Part shown: positions 25,296 to 32,517 of the stretch, piece by piece | Numbering within the stretch: position 1 is the stretch's first letter | Layout of the letters: each line of letters opens with the position of its first letter | Assembly (NCBI RefSeq): GCF_900100945.1 | Contig: NZ_FNCG01000027.1 | Location: forward strand, 1-53,657 | Length of the DNA stretch: 53,657 nt | Source: Mucilaginibacter gossypii | GTDB lineage: Bacteria > Bacteroidota > Bacteroidia > Sphingobacteriales > Sphingobacteriaceae | Reading direction: 5' to 3' | The notes under the pieces: generated by a model | Told to the model about the DNA's origin: nothing | Databases searched by the model: none | Seen by the model: the letters and a program-made list of their open reading frames with translations, nothing else | Made by a program: the position numbers and the translations under genes

Positions 25296-27275
25296 TCAGG
25301 CTTTTTTAAGTACTATCTGCTCAGTAAGCATATCCTGCATTTGTTTGTAGAACTCTCTCAGCTCAGGATAACTTTCTTTTTCGTAAAAAGCCTTTTCGTA
25401 TGATATAACATATCGCACTACAATCATTCCGCCCTGTTCGGCAATAAAACGTTTAAGGCTTATACTTTGATCGGGCATAACCATGCGTATGCTTTTTGGC
25501 AGCGCATCAACTTTATAACCTGCCGGAATTTTGTAGGTACCGTTTATCTCATACCTGTTACGATGCCCAAAATCAATATCAGTAGCGCGCTTTTCGCTCA
25601 GGAAAGGGTTGGTACGTATAGGGGTAAAAAGGTTGGGGTTAAAATATATATATGTTCCGTCGGAACCGGTGAGCTCCAGGTCAAAAGCTATATTTTGTAC
25701 CAGTGGCAGGGTATCTGACTCCATATCCTTCATTTTTAATGACGATATTTTAAGGTTATTGTCGTTGGCCTTTATGTAGTCGATATATTTTTTTTCACCA
25801 TCGGTTTTATAGCGTTCAACACTGCTTATTTTGTGGTAGCTGAAGCTGCTGATATCTGCAGTTCCGGTCATTTTGCTATCCGCCTTAATGTCGGCATTGA
25901 TCATAACCACCTGCCTGGCCGGAGCTGCTTTTGTAATATAAAGCATATCGTAAGCGTTGGCCTGCTTATCGATATACAAACCCGATGAATTCAATAGCAT
26001 ATCGGGTGTTTCATTATATAAATTGTATTTGTTTGTAGCATCAAGTATGTACTCTTTTGTGCTATCAACAGGAATATAAACCACTGCACGGTTAAACTGC
26101 GAAAGCGAGGTGTTGAAGCGGTTCACTTTTCCGTGTTCGCGGGTGCTCACAATCATTGGGTAGATTTCCTTAATGCCCGATTGTTTAAGCAGGTGGTATA
26201 AAATAATATTAACCTCGGCCGAATTGCCCGTTTTCTTTTCCCATGCCCGGTAAGTACCATCGTTGGTATACCAGCGGTCAACTCCATCCCATTTCATGAG
26301 GGTTTTTACCTGGTTAAAAACGTAAGCTATTTTTTCATCATCAGTTTTAAAGGTTTTGGCTTTGGTGATAATGGGCTCTTCGTCTTTTAATTTACGTTTT
26401 AACTGGCCGCCAAAATCTTCATCATCGGCAATAAGACCGCCCACTTTAGCCCAGGTATCTGAATATGACTTGTAAAAGCCATAGCTTGATTTTACAGAAG
26501 TAAGGTTAAACTGTAACGACATGATATTGTCGGTATATGAGCGCATGTAAGGCTCATCATGCAGCGAAGGGATGTTTTCCATAACCCTAAAATCTTTTTC
26601 ATCATTATATGATAAAGGATTTGTGCCGGGCATGGTGCGGGCTTCTGAATCATGGGTTGCTTTTGAATAAGGCATCCAAACGTGGTTCACCGTGCGGAAA
26701 TACAACAGATCGGGAATAGACGTATCCAACTCGCTGTACCGCACCGGTATTTTTTGCTGAAAATCCCACGACGGGAAATTGCTTATCGAAACAGTATGAT
26801 ATTTATACTTGTATTCAATTACTGACCCTGCCTTAACGTTTGGCATTGAAAATACAATAGCGCTGCGTACTTTATCAATGGCTTGGGTATAGATAAGTTT
26901 TTTATCCAGCTTGGTTATTTCGGGCTTTCCGTTAACCAGGTTAATGGTTTCGGCTTGCACATCGTTAATATATTCCAGCCGGTTACCGCCGTAATATTCA
27001 ATACGGATGTTGGCTTCATCTTTACCATTATCGTTAAAAATCTTGATCCTTTTGTGATACTCGCCGCTAATGTCAAACGAACTATCGTAATAAACATCGC
27101 CTTTGTTAAAAAGGACTTCGGCATTTGCATCGGGCTCAAAATCGCATTTGGTCATCTCAAGGTCCGCGATTTCAATTTTGCCAAAGGGTAAAACTTTAGA
27201 AGGGGTTTCGGTTTTTTGAGCGTTTACCGGTAACGCAAATAGGGCTGCTCCAAGCAGCAGTAAGAGCCTGTTCAT
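25296..27275 (-). CDS. DUF3857/transglutaminase-like exported protein (degenerate triad)
   Basis: 659 aa with a clear signal peptide (LLLLLGAALFALPVNA-Q). The domain order is the same as in the neighbour: DUF3857 (about 60-250), transglutaminase-like core (about 310-420) and a C-terminal beta domain. In the core, the nucleophile position is Ser352 (TGNSAEVNIILYHLL), the His position appears as Arg396 (FNRAVVYI), while Asp412 (YILDATN) is kept. So transglutaminase or protease chemistry is unlikely, and a binding or scaffold role beside its intact neighbour is a reasonable guess. It heads the operon running to ruvC. Confidence 0.83.
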   Translation of the reverse strand: MNRLLLLLGAALFALPVNAQKTETPSKVLPFGKIEIADLEMTKCDFEPDANAEVLFNKGDVYYDSSFDISGEYHKRIKIFNDNGKDEANIRIEYYGGNRLEYINDVQAETINLVNGKPEITKLDKKLIYTQAIDKVRSAIVFSMPNVKAGSVIEYKYKYHTVSISNFPSWDFQQKIPVRYSELDTSIPDLLYFRTVNHVWMPYSKATHDSEARTMPGTNPLSYNDEKDFRVMENIPSLHDEPYMRSYTDNIMSLQFNLTSVKSSYGFYKSYSDTWAKVGGLIADDEDFGGQLKRKLKDEEPIITKAKTFKTDDEKIAYVFNQVKTLMKWDGVDRWYTNDGTYRAWEKKTGNSAEVNIILYHLLKQSGIKEIYPMIVSTREHGKVNRFNTSLSQFNRAVVYIPVDSTKEYILDATNKYNLYNETPDMLLNSSGLYIDKQANAYDMLYITKAAPARQVVMINADIKADSKMTGTADISSFSYHKISSVERYKTDGEKKYIDYIKANDNNLKISSLKMKDMESDTLPLVQNIAFDLELTGSDGTYIYFNPNLFTPIRTNPFLSEKRATDIDFGHRNRYEINGTYKIPAGYKVDALPKSIRMVMPDQSISLKRFIAEQGGMIVVRYVISYEKAFYEKESYPELREFYKQMQDMLTEQIVLKKA

Positions 27276-27480
27276 CGTGATGAGGTTTAATCAAATCAAA
27301 AATAGCAATTGTTGGAATATTTAAAAGCAAATTTTTTTAGTCATTTTAATTTAATTTTTTAATAAAAGCTCGTGTCATGAATTTATTCCCGCTTATGTTA
27401 TTTTGACATTAAAATTTTATTTCATAGCCCCGTTTACGTACATTTATTTAATTGGCACTTTGATTGATATACTGTAATTA

Positions 27481-28665
27481 ATGAAGCAAAAATTTTATGA
27501 TACTGCTGTGAAGCAGGAAAAAGCGGTACTTGTGGGTGTAATAACCCCCAATGAAACCGACGAGATTGAGAAAGAGCACCTGGAAGAGCTCGAGTTTTTG
27601 GCCAGCACCGCGGGAGCGTTAACGGTGAGCCATTTCACTCAAAAACTACAGCGCCCGGACAGGGCAACTTTTGTTGGCTCAGGTAAGCTGGAAGATATTA
27701 AAGCCTACGTTAAAGAAGAAGAAATTGATATAGTTATTTTTGATGATGGCCTTTCGCCATCGCAATTGCGTAATATTGAGAACGAACTGCAGGTAAAGAT
27801 CCTCGATCGGAATAACCTCATCCTGGATATTTTTGCAAGCCGTGCCCAAACAGCGCAGGCCAAAACCCAGGTTGAACTGGCGCAATTGCAATACCTGCTG
27901 CCCCGCCTTACCCGCCTCTGGACCCACCTGGAGCGCCAGAAAGGTGGTATTGGTATGCGCGGCCCGGGTGAGTCGCAAATTGAAACCGACCGTCGTTTGA
28001 TCCTGAATAAAATCTCGCTGCTTAAGGATAAACTGAAGCAGATAGACAAGCAGAACGAGACCCAGCGCAAAAATCGCCATCAACTTGTACGTACAGCATT
28101 GGTTGGTTATACCAACGTAGGTAAATCAACTATCATGAATATGATAGCTAAATCGGAAGTGTTTGCGGAGAATAAGCTGTTTGCCACACTGGATACTACG
28201 GTGAGGAAAGTTGTGATCGAGAACCTGCCTTTCCTGATGTCGGATACGGTAGGGTTTATCCGCAAATTGCCGCACCATTTGGTTGAGTGTTTTAAATCAA
28301 CACTTGATGAAACCCGCGAGGCGGATATCCTGATCCATGTAGTGGATATTTCGCATCCCAATTTTGAAGACCAGATCCGTACCGTTAACGAAACCCTGAA
28401 AGATATAGGTGCGATCGATAAACGCATTATTACTGTATTTAACAAGATAGATGCCTTTAAACCCGAAGATCACCAGTTACCGCAACAGGAAGAACCATTG
28501 ACACTGGAAGACTTTAAACAAAGCTGGATGGCCAAAAACAATGCTCCTGCCATATTTATCTCCGCAACTAAAAAGGAAAATGTGGAGGAGTTTAGGGCCT
28601 TACTTTATAAAGAAGTGAAGGCTATACATACTGAAAGGTATCCGTATGACGCTTTGTTGTATTGA
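27481..28665 (+). CDS. hflX: GTPase HflX
   Basis: 394 aa. The N-terminal HflX domain (about 20-110, with TFVGSGKLEDI) is followed by a coiled linker (GGIGMRGPGESQIETDRR). The G domain from about 200 has the P-loop GYTNVGKST, the switch region DTVGFIRKLPHHLVECF and the N-K-x-D motif FNKIDAF. HflX binds the 50S ribosome and splits stalled or heat-stressed ribosomes. It is divergent from the DUF3857 operon across a 205-base AT-rich spacer and ends at a strong terminator shared with mqnD. Confidence 0.95.
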   Translation: MKQKFYDTAVKQEKAVLVGVITPNETDEIEKEHLEELEFLASTAGALTVSHFTQKLQRPDRATFVGSGKLEDIKAYVKEEEIDIVIFDDGLSPSQLRNIENELQVKILDRNNLILDIFASRAQTAQAKTQVELAQLQYLLPRLTRLWTHLERQKGGIGMRGPGESQIETDRRLILNKISLLKDKLKQIDKQNETQRKNRHQLVRTALVGYTNVGKSTIMNMIAKSEVFAENKLFATLDTTVRKVVIENLPFLMSDTVGFIRKLPHHLVECFKSTLDETREADILIHVVDISHPNFEDQIRTVNETLKDIGAIDKRIITVFNKIDAFKPEDHQLPQQEEPLTLEDFKQSWMAKNNAPAIFISATKKENVEEFRALLYKEVKAIHTERYPYDALLY

Positions 28666-28685
28666 TAATTGGTTGAAAATAATAT

Positions 28686-28735
28686 AAACAAAAGAGGGAC
28701 GCACTTTTTGGTGAGTCCCTCTTTTGTTTTTGGAA
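28686..28735. terminator. Bidirectional terminator between hflX and mqnD
   Basis: A perfect 15-bp stem (28686-28700 with 28715-28729) and a 14-base loop, with a T-run to the right and an A-run to the left. It can terminate both convergent genes. Confidence 0.88.
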
Positions 28736-28749
28736 GCAATGCAGTTAGA

Positions 28750-29652
28750 CTAATCAGTCAAAAATATACCCTGCTTCACCTCCGGTATAATGCCCTTCTC
28801 CAATGCGGTATCAAACATCAGGTTAATAGCTTTACGCCCTTCTTCCCCCAGCTCAACTGAGTATTGATTTACATAAAGTTCAATATGCTTGTACATCACT
28901 TCTTCACTCATTTCCTGGGCGTGTTGTTTAATGAACTCCAGGCCTGATTTTGGATTGGCAAAAGCAAACTCAACCGATTTACGCAGTACCCGGTTAATTT
29001 TATGCTGAACATCCAGCGGTAAATTACGGTTAGCTACAATGCCCCCAAGCGGTATAGCGCAACCCGTACGTTTTTCCCAGTAATCGCCAAGGTCGATTAA
29101 TTTAGCCAGTCCCCTGTCCTGATAAGTAAACCTGTTTTCGTGGATGATCAATCCAAAATCAATGGTTCCGTTTAGTACAGAATTTTCTATTTCAGAAAAA
29201 ACAATTTCTGTTTTGTTATTTGCTTCCGGAAACGCGAGGCTTAGTAAGAAATTGGCGGTTGTATATTTTCCAGGGATCCCAATTTTGGATTTAGAAACAA
29301 TAGGCGCTAAATCAACTTTTTCACTTGTGCCCGATTCTCCCTTAAATATTTCTTTATCCTCATCATTTACAAAGCGCGTTACCGGTGGGTTGAAAATAAG
29401 CATAGGCCCAACCCCAAAACCCAGCGCGCTGCCCGAGTCAAGCAGTACATACTTGTCAGTTACATAAGCAAAAGCGTGATAGCTCAGTTTGGTAATGTCC
29501 AATTCGCCGCGAAAGGCTTTTTGGTTAAGCGTTTCCACATCATCATAAAATACTTCAAACTCCAGGCCTTCGGTGTCAATTTTATGATGGATGAGGGCAT
29601 CAAAAATAAATGTATCGTTAGGGCAGGGCGAAAATCCGAGCGTTAGTTTCAT
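28750..29652 (-). CDS. mqnD: 1,4-dihydroxy-6-naphthoate synthase (MqnD)
   Basis: 300 aa. A periplasmic-binding-protein-like fold starts GFSPCPNDTFIFDAL and includes ITKLSYHAFAYV and LGFGVGPMLI, typical of MqnD. It converts cyclic dehypoxanthine futalosine to 1,4-dihydroxy-6-naphthoate in the futalosine menaquinone route. The upstream gene encodes MqnB of the same pathway, 10 bases away, confirming the assignment. MqnA, MqnC and MqnE are not in the window. No signal peptide is present, consistent with a cytoplasmic enzyme. Confidence 0.93.
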   Translation of the reverse strand: MKLTLGFSPCPNDTFIFDALIHHKIDTEGLEFEVFYDDVETLNQKAFRGELDITKLSYHAFAYVTDKYVLLDSGSALGFGVGPMLIFNPPVTRFVNDEDKEIFKGESGTSEKVDLAPIVSKSKIGIPGKYTTANFLLSLAFPEANNKTEIVFSEIENSVLNGTIDFGLIIHENRFTYQDRGLAKLIDLGDYWEKRTGCAIPLGGIVANRNLPLDVQHKINRVLRKSVEFAFANPKSGLEFIKQHAQEMSEEVMYKHIELYVNQYSVELGEEGRKAINLMFDTALEKGIIPEVKQGIFLTD

Positions 29653-29662
29653 GCGGGTAGTA

Positions 29663-30283
29663 TTAACTGTTAATGATCTGGTTCACCAGGTCGATGGCAA
29701 ATGTATTCAGATTTTTAATGGCCAGCCCAATGTTCCAGGCCTCACGATTACGTTTCTCAACATAATTTGACACTGCCCTGATTTGCATGCCAGGTACGTT
29801 CATCTGCCGGCAGGCGTAAAAAAAAGCCGCACCTTCCATACTTTCCAATTGCGGGTGTAACCGTTGCTGTACTTTTTGGATGGATGGCTCGTGGCCGTGC
29901 ACCGTATTAACGGTTATAGCCTTTGCCTTTTTCAGAAAAAAGTTTGGATAAACCTGCTCAAGCGATGTTGTGGGCAAAAAAACACTCTCGCCAAAGCCAA
30001 GCGTATCAATGGGGATAAAAGCTTCGTCATCCTGTGCGCCAAGCTCAGCAAAGGTATCTTCGGTTACTTCCAGCACATCGCCTAAATTGAAATTACGGTC
30101 GAAACTGCCTGCTATGCCAAGATTGAGTACAAGATCATAGGTATGGTTGCTTAATTGCCGGGCCATGCCAAAGGCTGTTGGTACCATGCCTGCACCGGTT
30201 ATCAGTACATCAACCTTATTGCCCAATTGATTTACGAGGGGGGCAACCTCAAATTTGGTAGCTGCAACAATGAGTATAAGCAT
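29663..30283 (-). CDS. mqnB: Futalosine hydrolase (MqnB)
   Basis: 206 aa, purine-nucleoside-phosphorylase-like fold: ILIVAATKFEVAPLV at the start, VLITGAGMVPTAFGMARQL, LNLGIAGSFD, and SMEGAAFFYACR with the catalytic acidic region. MqnB removes hypoxanthine (or adenine from the amino form) from futalosine. It is expressed with mqnD 10 bases downstream. MTA/SAH nucleosidase is the main alternative family, but the mqnD neighbour favours MqnB. Confidence 0.92.
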   Translation of the reverse strand: MLILIVAATKFEVAPLVNQLGNKVDVLITGAGMVPTAFGMARQLSNHTYDLVLNLGIAGSFDRNFNLGDVLEVTEDTFAELGAQDDEAFIPIDTLGFGESVFLPTTSLEQVYPNFFLKKAKAITVNTVHGHEPSIQKVQQRLHPQLESMEGAAFFYACRQMNVPGMQIRAVSNYVEKRNREAWNIGLAIKNLNTFAIDLVNQIINS

Positions 30284-30334
30284 ATTGCATTATTTTGACG
30301 GCTAATATAAAACAACTACCCTGTTTTTGTTTTG

Positions 30335-30342
30335 TATATTTG
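30335..30342 (+). promoter_or_regulatory. Bacteroidota-type -7 element TATATTTG
   Basis: TATATTTG, followed by CACCC, ends 14 bases before the start codon of the pterin synthase gene. It matches the TAnnTTTG -7 consensus. No TTTG was seen at the matching -33 distance, so support is partial. Confidence 0.45.
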
Positions 30343-30356
30343 CACCCACTTTTGTT

Positions 30357-30776
30357 ATGATGATACATATAACGCGCAAGGAACATTTTAATGCCGCTCA
30401 CCGGATGTACCGTGAGGAATGGAGCGCTGAAAAAAACTTTGAGGTGTTTGGCAAATGCGCCAACCCCAACTGGCATGGTCACAATTACAACCTGTTTGTA
30501 ACTGTAAAGGGCGAAGTCACGCACGCTACCGGTTATCTTATCGATTTAAAAGAGCTTAAAATTATAATCAACGAGTATGTTATTGAAAAACTTGACCATA
30601 AAAACATCAACAAGGATGTTGATTTTATGGCGGGCAAAATGGCATCGACCGAGTTGCTCTGCATTGAGATCTTTAACCAGTTAAAAGGACCTATAGAAGC
30701 TTATGAGGGTGTGTTTTTACATTCGGTTAAGCTTTACGAAACTGAAAATAATTCTGCCGAGTATTTTGGCGGTTAA
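30357..30776 (+). CDS. 6-pyruvoyl-tetrahydropterin synthase, biopterin (PTPS-II) class
   Basis: 139 aa from the ATG at 30357. Zinc ligands are His15 (FNAAHR), His40 and His42 (HGHNY). The catalytic Cys34 is separated from HGH by five residues (CANPNWHGH), the pattern of animal-type PTPS. QueD, the queuosine enzyme, has Cys-x3-HGH. LDHKNINKD (about residues 79-87) and the C-terminal LYETENNSAEYFGG also match the biopterin class. The reaction is 7,8-dihydroneopterin triphosphate to 6-pyruvoyl-tetrahydropterin. folE, which makes the substrate, starts nine bases downstream, so the pair probably makes tetrahydrobiopterin-type pterins. Automated annotation as QueD would probably be wrong. Confidence 0.88.
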   Translation: MMIHITRKEHFNAAHRMYREEWSAEKNFEVFGKCANPNWHGHNYNLFVTVKGEVTHATGYLIDLKELKIIINEYVIEKLDHKNINKDVDFMAGKMASTELLCIEIFNQLKGPIEAYEGVFLHSVKLYETENNSAEYFGG

Positions 30777-30785
30777 TTTTATAAA

Positions 30786-31427
30786 ATGAGCGACTCACAA
30801 TTTAGCCAGGATACCGACGATGACGATTTCGGCGGATACATTAAAATAGATCGTTATAACCAGGACCGGATTGATAGTTTGAAAGATAACTACCGAGACG
30901 TACTAAAGCAATTAGGCGAAGATGCCGCACGCGAGGGTTTGTTAAAAACCCCCGAACGCGTTGCAAAAGCCATGCTTTATTTAACCCACGGTTACGAGCT
31001 TAATGCCGAAGAAATCCTGAACTCGGCCAAATTCAAGGAAGATTACAGCCAGATGGTGGTAGTAAAAGACATTGAAGTTTATTCGATGTGCGAGCACCAT
31101 ATGCTACCCTTTTTTGGCAAGGCGCACGTAGCCTACATTCCTAACGGACATGTGGTTGGTTTAAGCAAGATCCCACGCGTGGTTGATGTTTTCGCCCGCC
31201 GTTTGCAGGTGCAGGAACGTTTAACAAACGAGATCCGCGATTGTATTCAGCAAACACTGAACCCTGTAGGCGTTGGTGTGGTAATTGAATGCCGCCACCT
31301 GTGCATGAGCATGCGCGGCGTACAAAAACAAAACTCGGTAACCACCACGTCGGCCTTTACCGGCGAGTTCCTGAAAGAAAAAACCAGGACTGAGTTTTTG
31401 AATTTGATAAGTTCGAAGTTAAGTTAA
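30786..31427 (+). CDS. folE: GTP cyclohydrolase I
   Basis: 213 aa. The N-terminal extension is acidic (FSQDTDDDDFGG) and the conserved domain begins near residue 35. Zinc and active-site motifs are Cys102-Glu-His-His (SMCEHHMLPFFG), GLSKIPRVVDVFARRLQVQE (in part) and ECRHLCMSMRGV. The product is 7,8-dihydroneopterin triphosphate, the entry to folate and pterin synthesis. It lies nine bases after the PTPS gene. Word-array spacer B follows. Confidence 0.96.
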   Translation: MSDSQFSQDTDDDDFGGYIKIDRYNQDRIDSLKDNYRDVLKQLGEDAAREGLLKTPERVAKAMLYLTHGYELNAEEILNSAKFKEDYSQMVVVKDIEVYSMCEHHMLPFFGKAHVAYIPNGHVVGLSKIPRVVDVFARRLQVQERLTNEIRDCIQQTLNPVGVGVVIECRHLCMSMRGVQKQNSVTTTSAFTGEFLKEKTRTEFLNLISSKLS

Positions 31428-31439
31428 GCCCCGTTGGGG

Positions 31440-31543
31440 AGAGATTAGAGGTTGGAGATCAGAGATTAGTTTTTAAAAACCTAATCAGATTCCCGCCTTT
31501 AATCGTATACAACCAATCTCTAATTAACTAACCTCTAATCTCT
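31440..31543. repeat. Word-array spacer B: GAGATTAG-type inverted repeat
   Basis: The left arm 31440-31471 is built of GAGATTAGAGG, TTGGAGATC and AGAGATTAG words. The right arm 31511-31543 has the complement (CTAATCTCT, AACCTC, AATCTCT). The first 14 bases at the outer ends pair perfectly. It lies between folE and fabD and may act as a terminator or processing site. Confidence 0.75.
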
Positions 31544-31546
31544 AAA

Positions 31547-32434
31547 ATGAAAGCATATATTTTCCCGGGCCAGGGCGCCCAGTTTCCGGGTATGGGCAAG
31601 GACCTGTACAATCAATCAGAAAAAGCACGTGAGCTGTTTGAAAAAGCCAACGAAATCCTGGGTTTCCGCATTACTGATGTAATGTTTGAAGGCACAGCCG
31701 ATGACCTGGTGCAAACCAACGTTACCCAGCCTGCTATTTACTTACATTCAACCATTTTGGCCACAGTTTTGGGTGATGATTTTAAGCCCGAAATGGTTGC
31801 GGGCCACTCACTGGGTGAATTTTCGGCCCTGGTAGCCGCAGGCGCTTTATCATTTGAAGATGGCTTGCGTTTGGTAGCAGCACGTGCCAACGCTATGCAA
31901 AAAGCTTGTGAAATACAACCATCAACCATGGCCGCTATTTTAGGCCTGGATGATTTTACTGTAGAAGATATTTGCCAGCGCATAAGCGAGGTTGTTGTGC
32001 CTGCAAATTACAACTGCCCTGGCCAGCTGGTGATATCGGGCTCCATTGCCGGTATTGACGAGGCTTGTATTAAGATGACCGAAGCCGGTGCAAAACGTGC
32101 CCTGAAGCTCAAAGTAGGCGGAGCGTTCCATTCGCCGTTAATGGAGGCCGCGAGGGTTGAACTGGAGGCCGCGATTGTGGCTACCGAGATCAAAGCCCCC
32201 ATTTGCCCCATCTATCAAAACATAGATGCCAAGCCATATACCGATCCTGAACGGATTAAACACAACCTGATAGCTCAGCTTACCGGTGCCGTTAGGTGGA
32301 CACAAACCGTAATGCATATGCTTGAAGATGGTGCCACTTCATTTACCGAAGTAGGGCCGGGTAACGTACTGCAGGGCCTTGTTAAAAAGGTTGATAAAAC
32401 CGTTGAAACTGCAAGCGCCGCGTTACCGCAATAA
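31547..32434 (+). CDS. fabD: Malonyl-CoA:ACP transacylase
   Basis: 295 aa. It begins FPGQGAQFPGMGKDLY. The nucleophile elbow AGHSLGEFSAL has Ser88 and the catalytic His195 lies in GGAFHSPLM. Near the end, TEVGPGNVLQGLV matches the family. It loads malonyl groups on ACP for fatty-acid synthesis. It stands between spacer B and a terminator, so it is probably a single-gene transcript. Confidence 0.96.
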   Translation: MKAYIFPGQGAQFPGMGKDLYNQSEKARELFEKANEILGFRITDVMFEGTADDLVQTNVTQPAIYLHSTILATVLGDDFKPEMVAGHSLGEFSALVAAGALSFEDGLRLVAARANAMQKACEIQPSTMAAILGLDDFTVEDICQRISEVVVPANYNCPGQLVISGSIAGIDEACIKMTEAGAKRALKLKVGGAFHSPLMEAARVELEAAIVATEIKAPICPIYQNIDAKPYTDPERIKHNLIAQLTGAVRWTQTVMHMLEDGATSFTEVGPGNVLQGLVKKVDKTVETASAALPQ

Positions 32435-32439
32435 TTTTT

Positions 32440-32472
32440 AAAAGCCACATACAACATGTGGCTTTTATTTTT
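32440..32472 (+). terminator. Rho-independent terminator after fabD
   Basis: An 11-bp perfect stem (AAAAGCCACAT with ATGTGGCTTTT, 32440-32450 and 32456-32466) with a five-base loop and a following T-rich run. Confidence 0.88.
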
Positions 32473-32517
32473 GTTATAGGCTTGTATTAAACAAAAAATC
32501 CATAGTATAGCAACATC

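Noticed and set aside
27452..27469. Sigma-54 promoter before hflX (TTGGCAC...TTGAT)
   Set aside because: The -24 part fits but the -12 element lacks the required GC, so the match is probably chance.
30357..30776. QueD (queuosine) annotation
   Set aside because: The active-site Cys is five residues, not three, before HGH, and the neighbour is folE with no queC or queE in sight.
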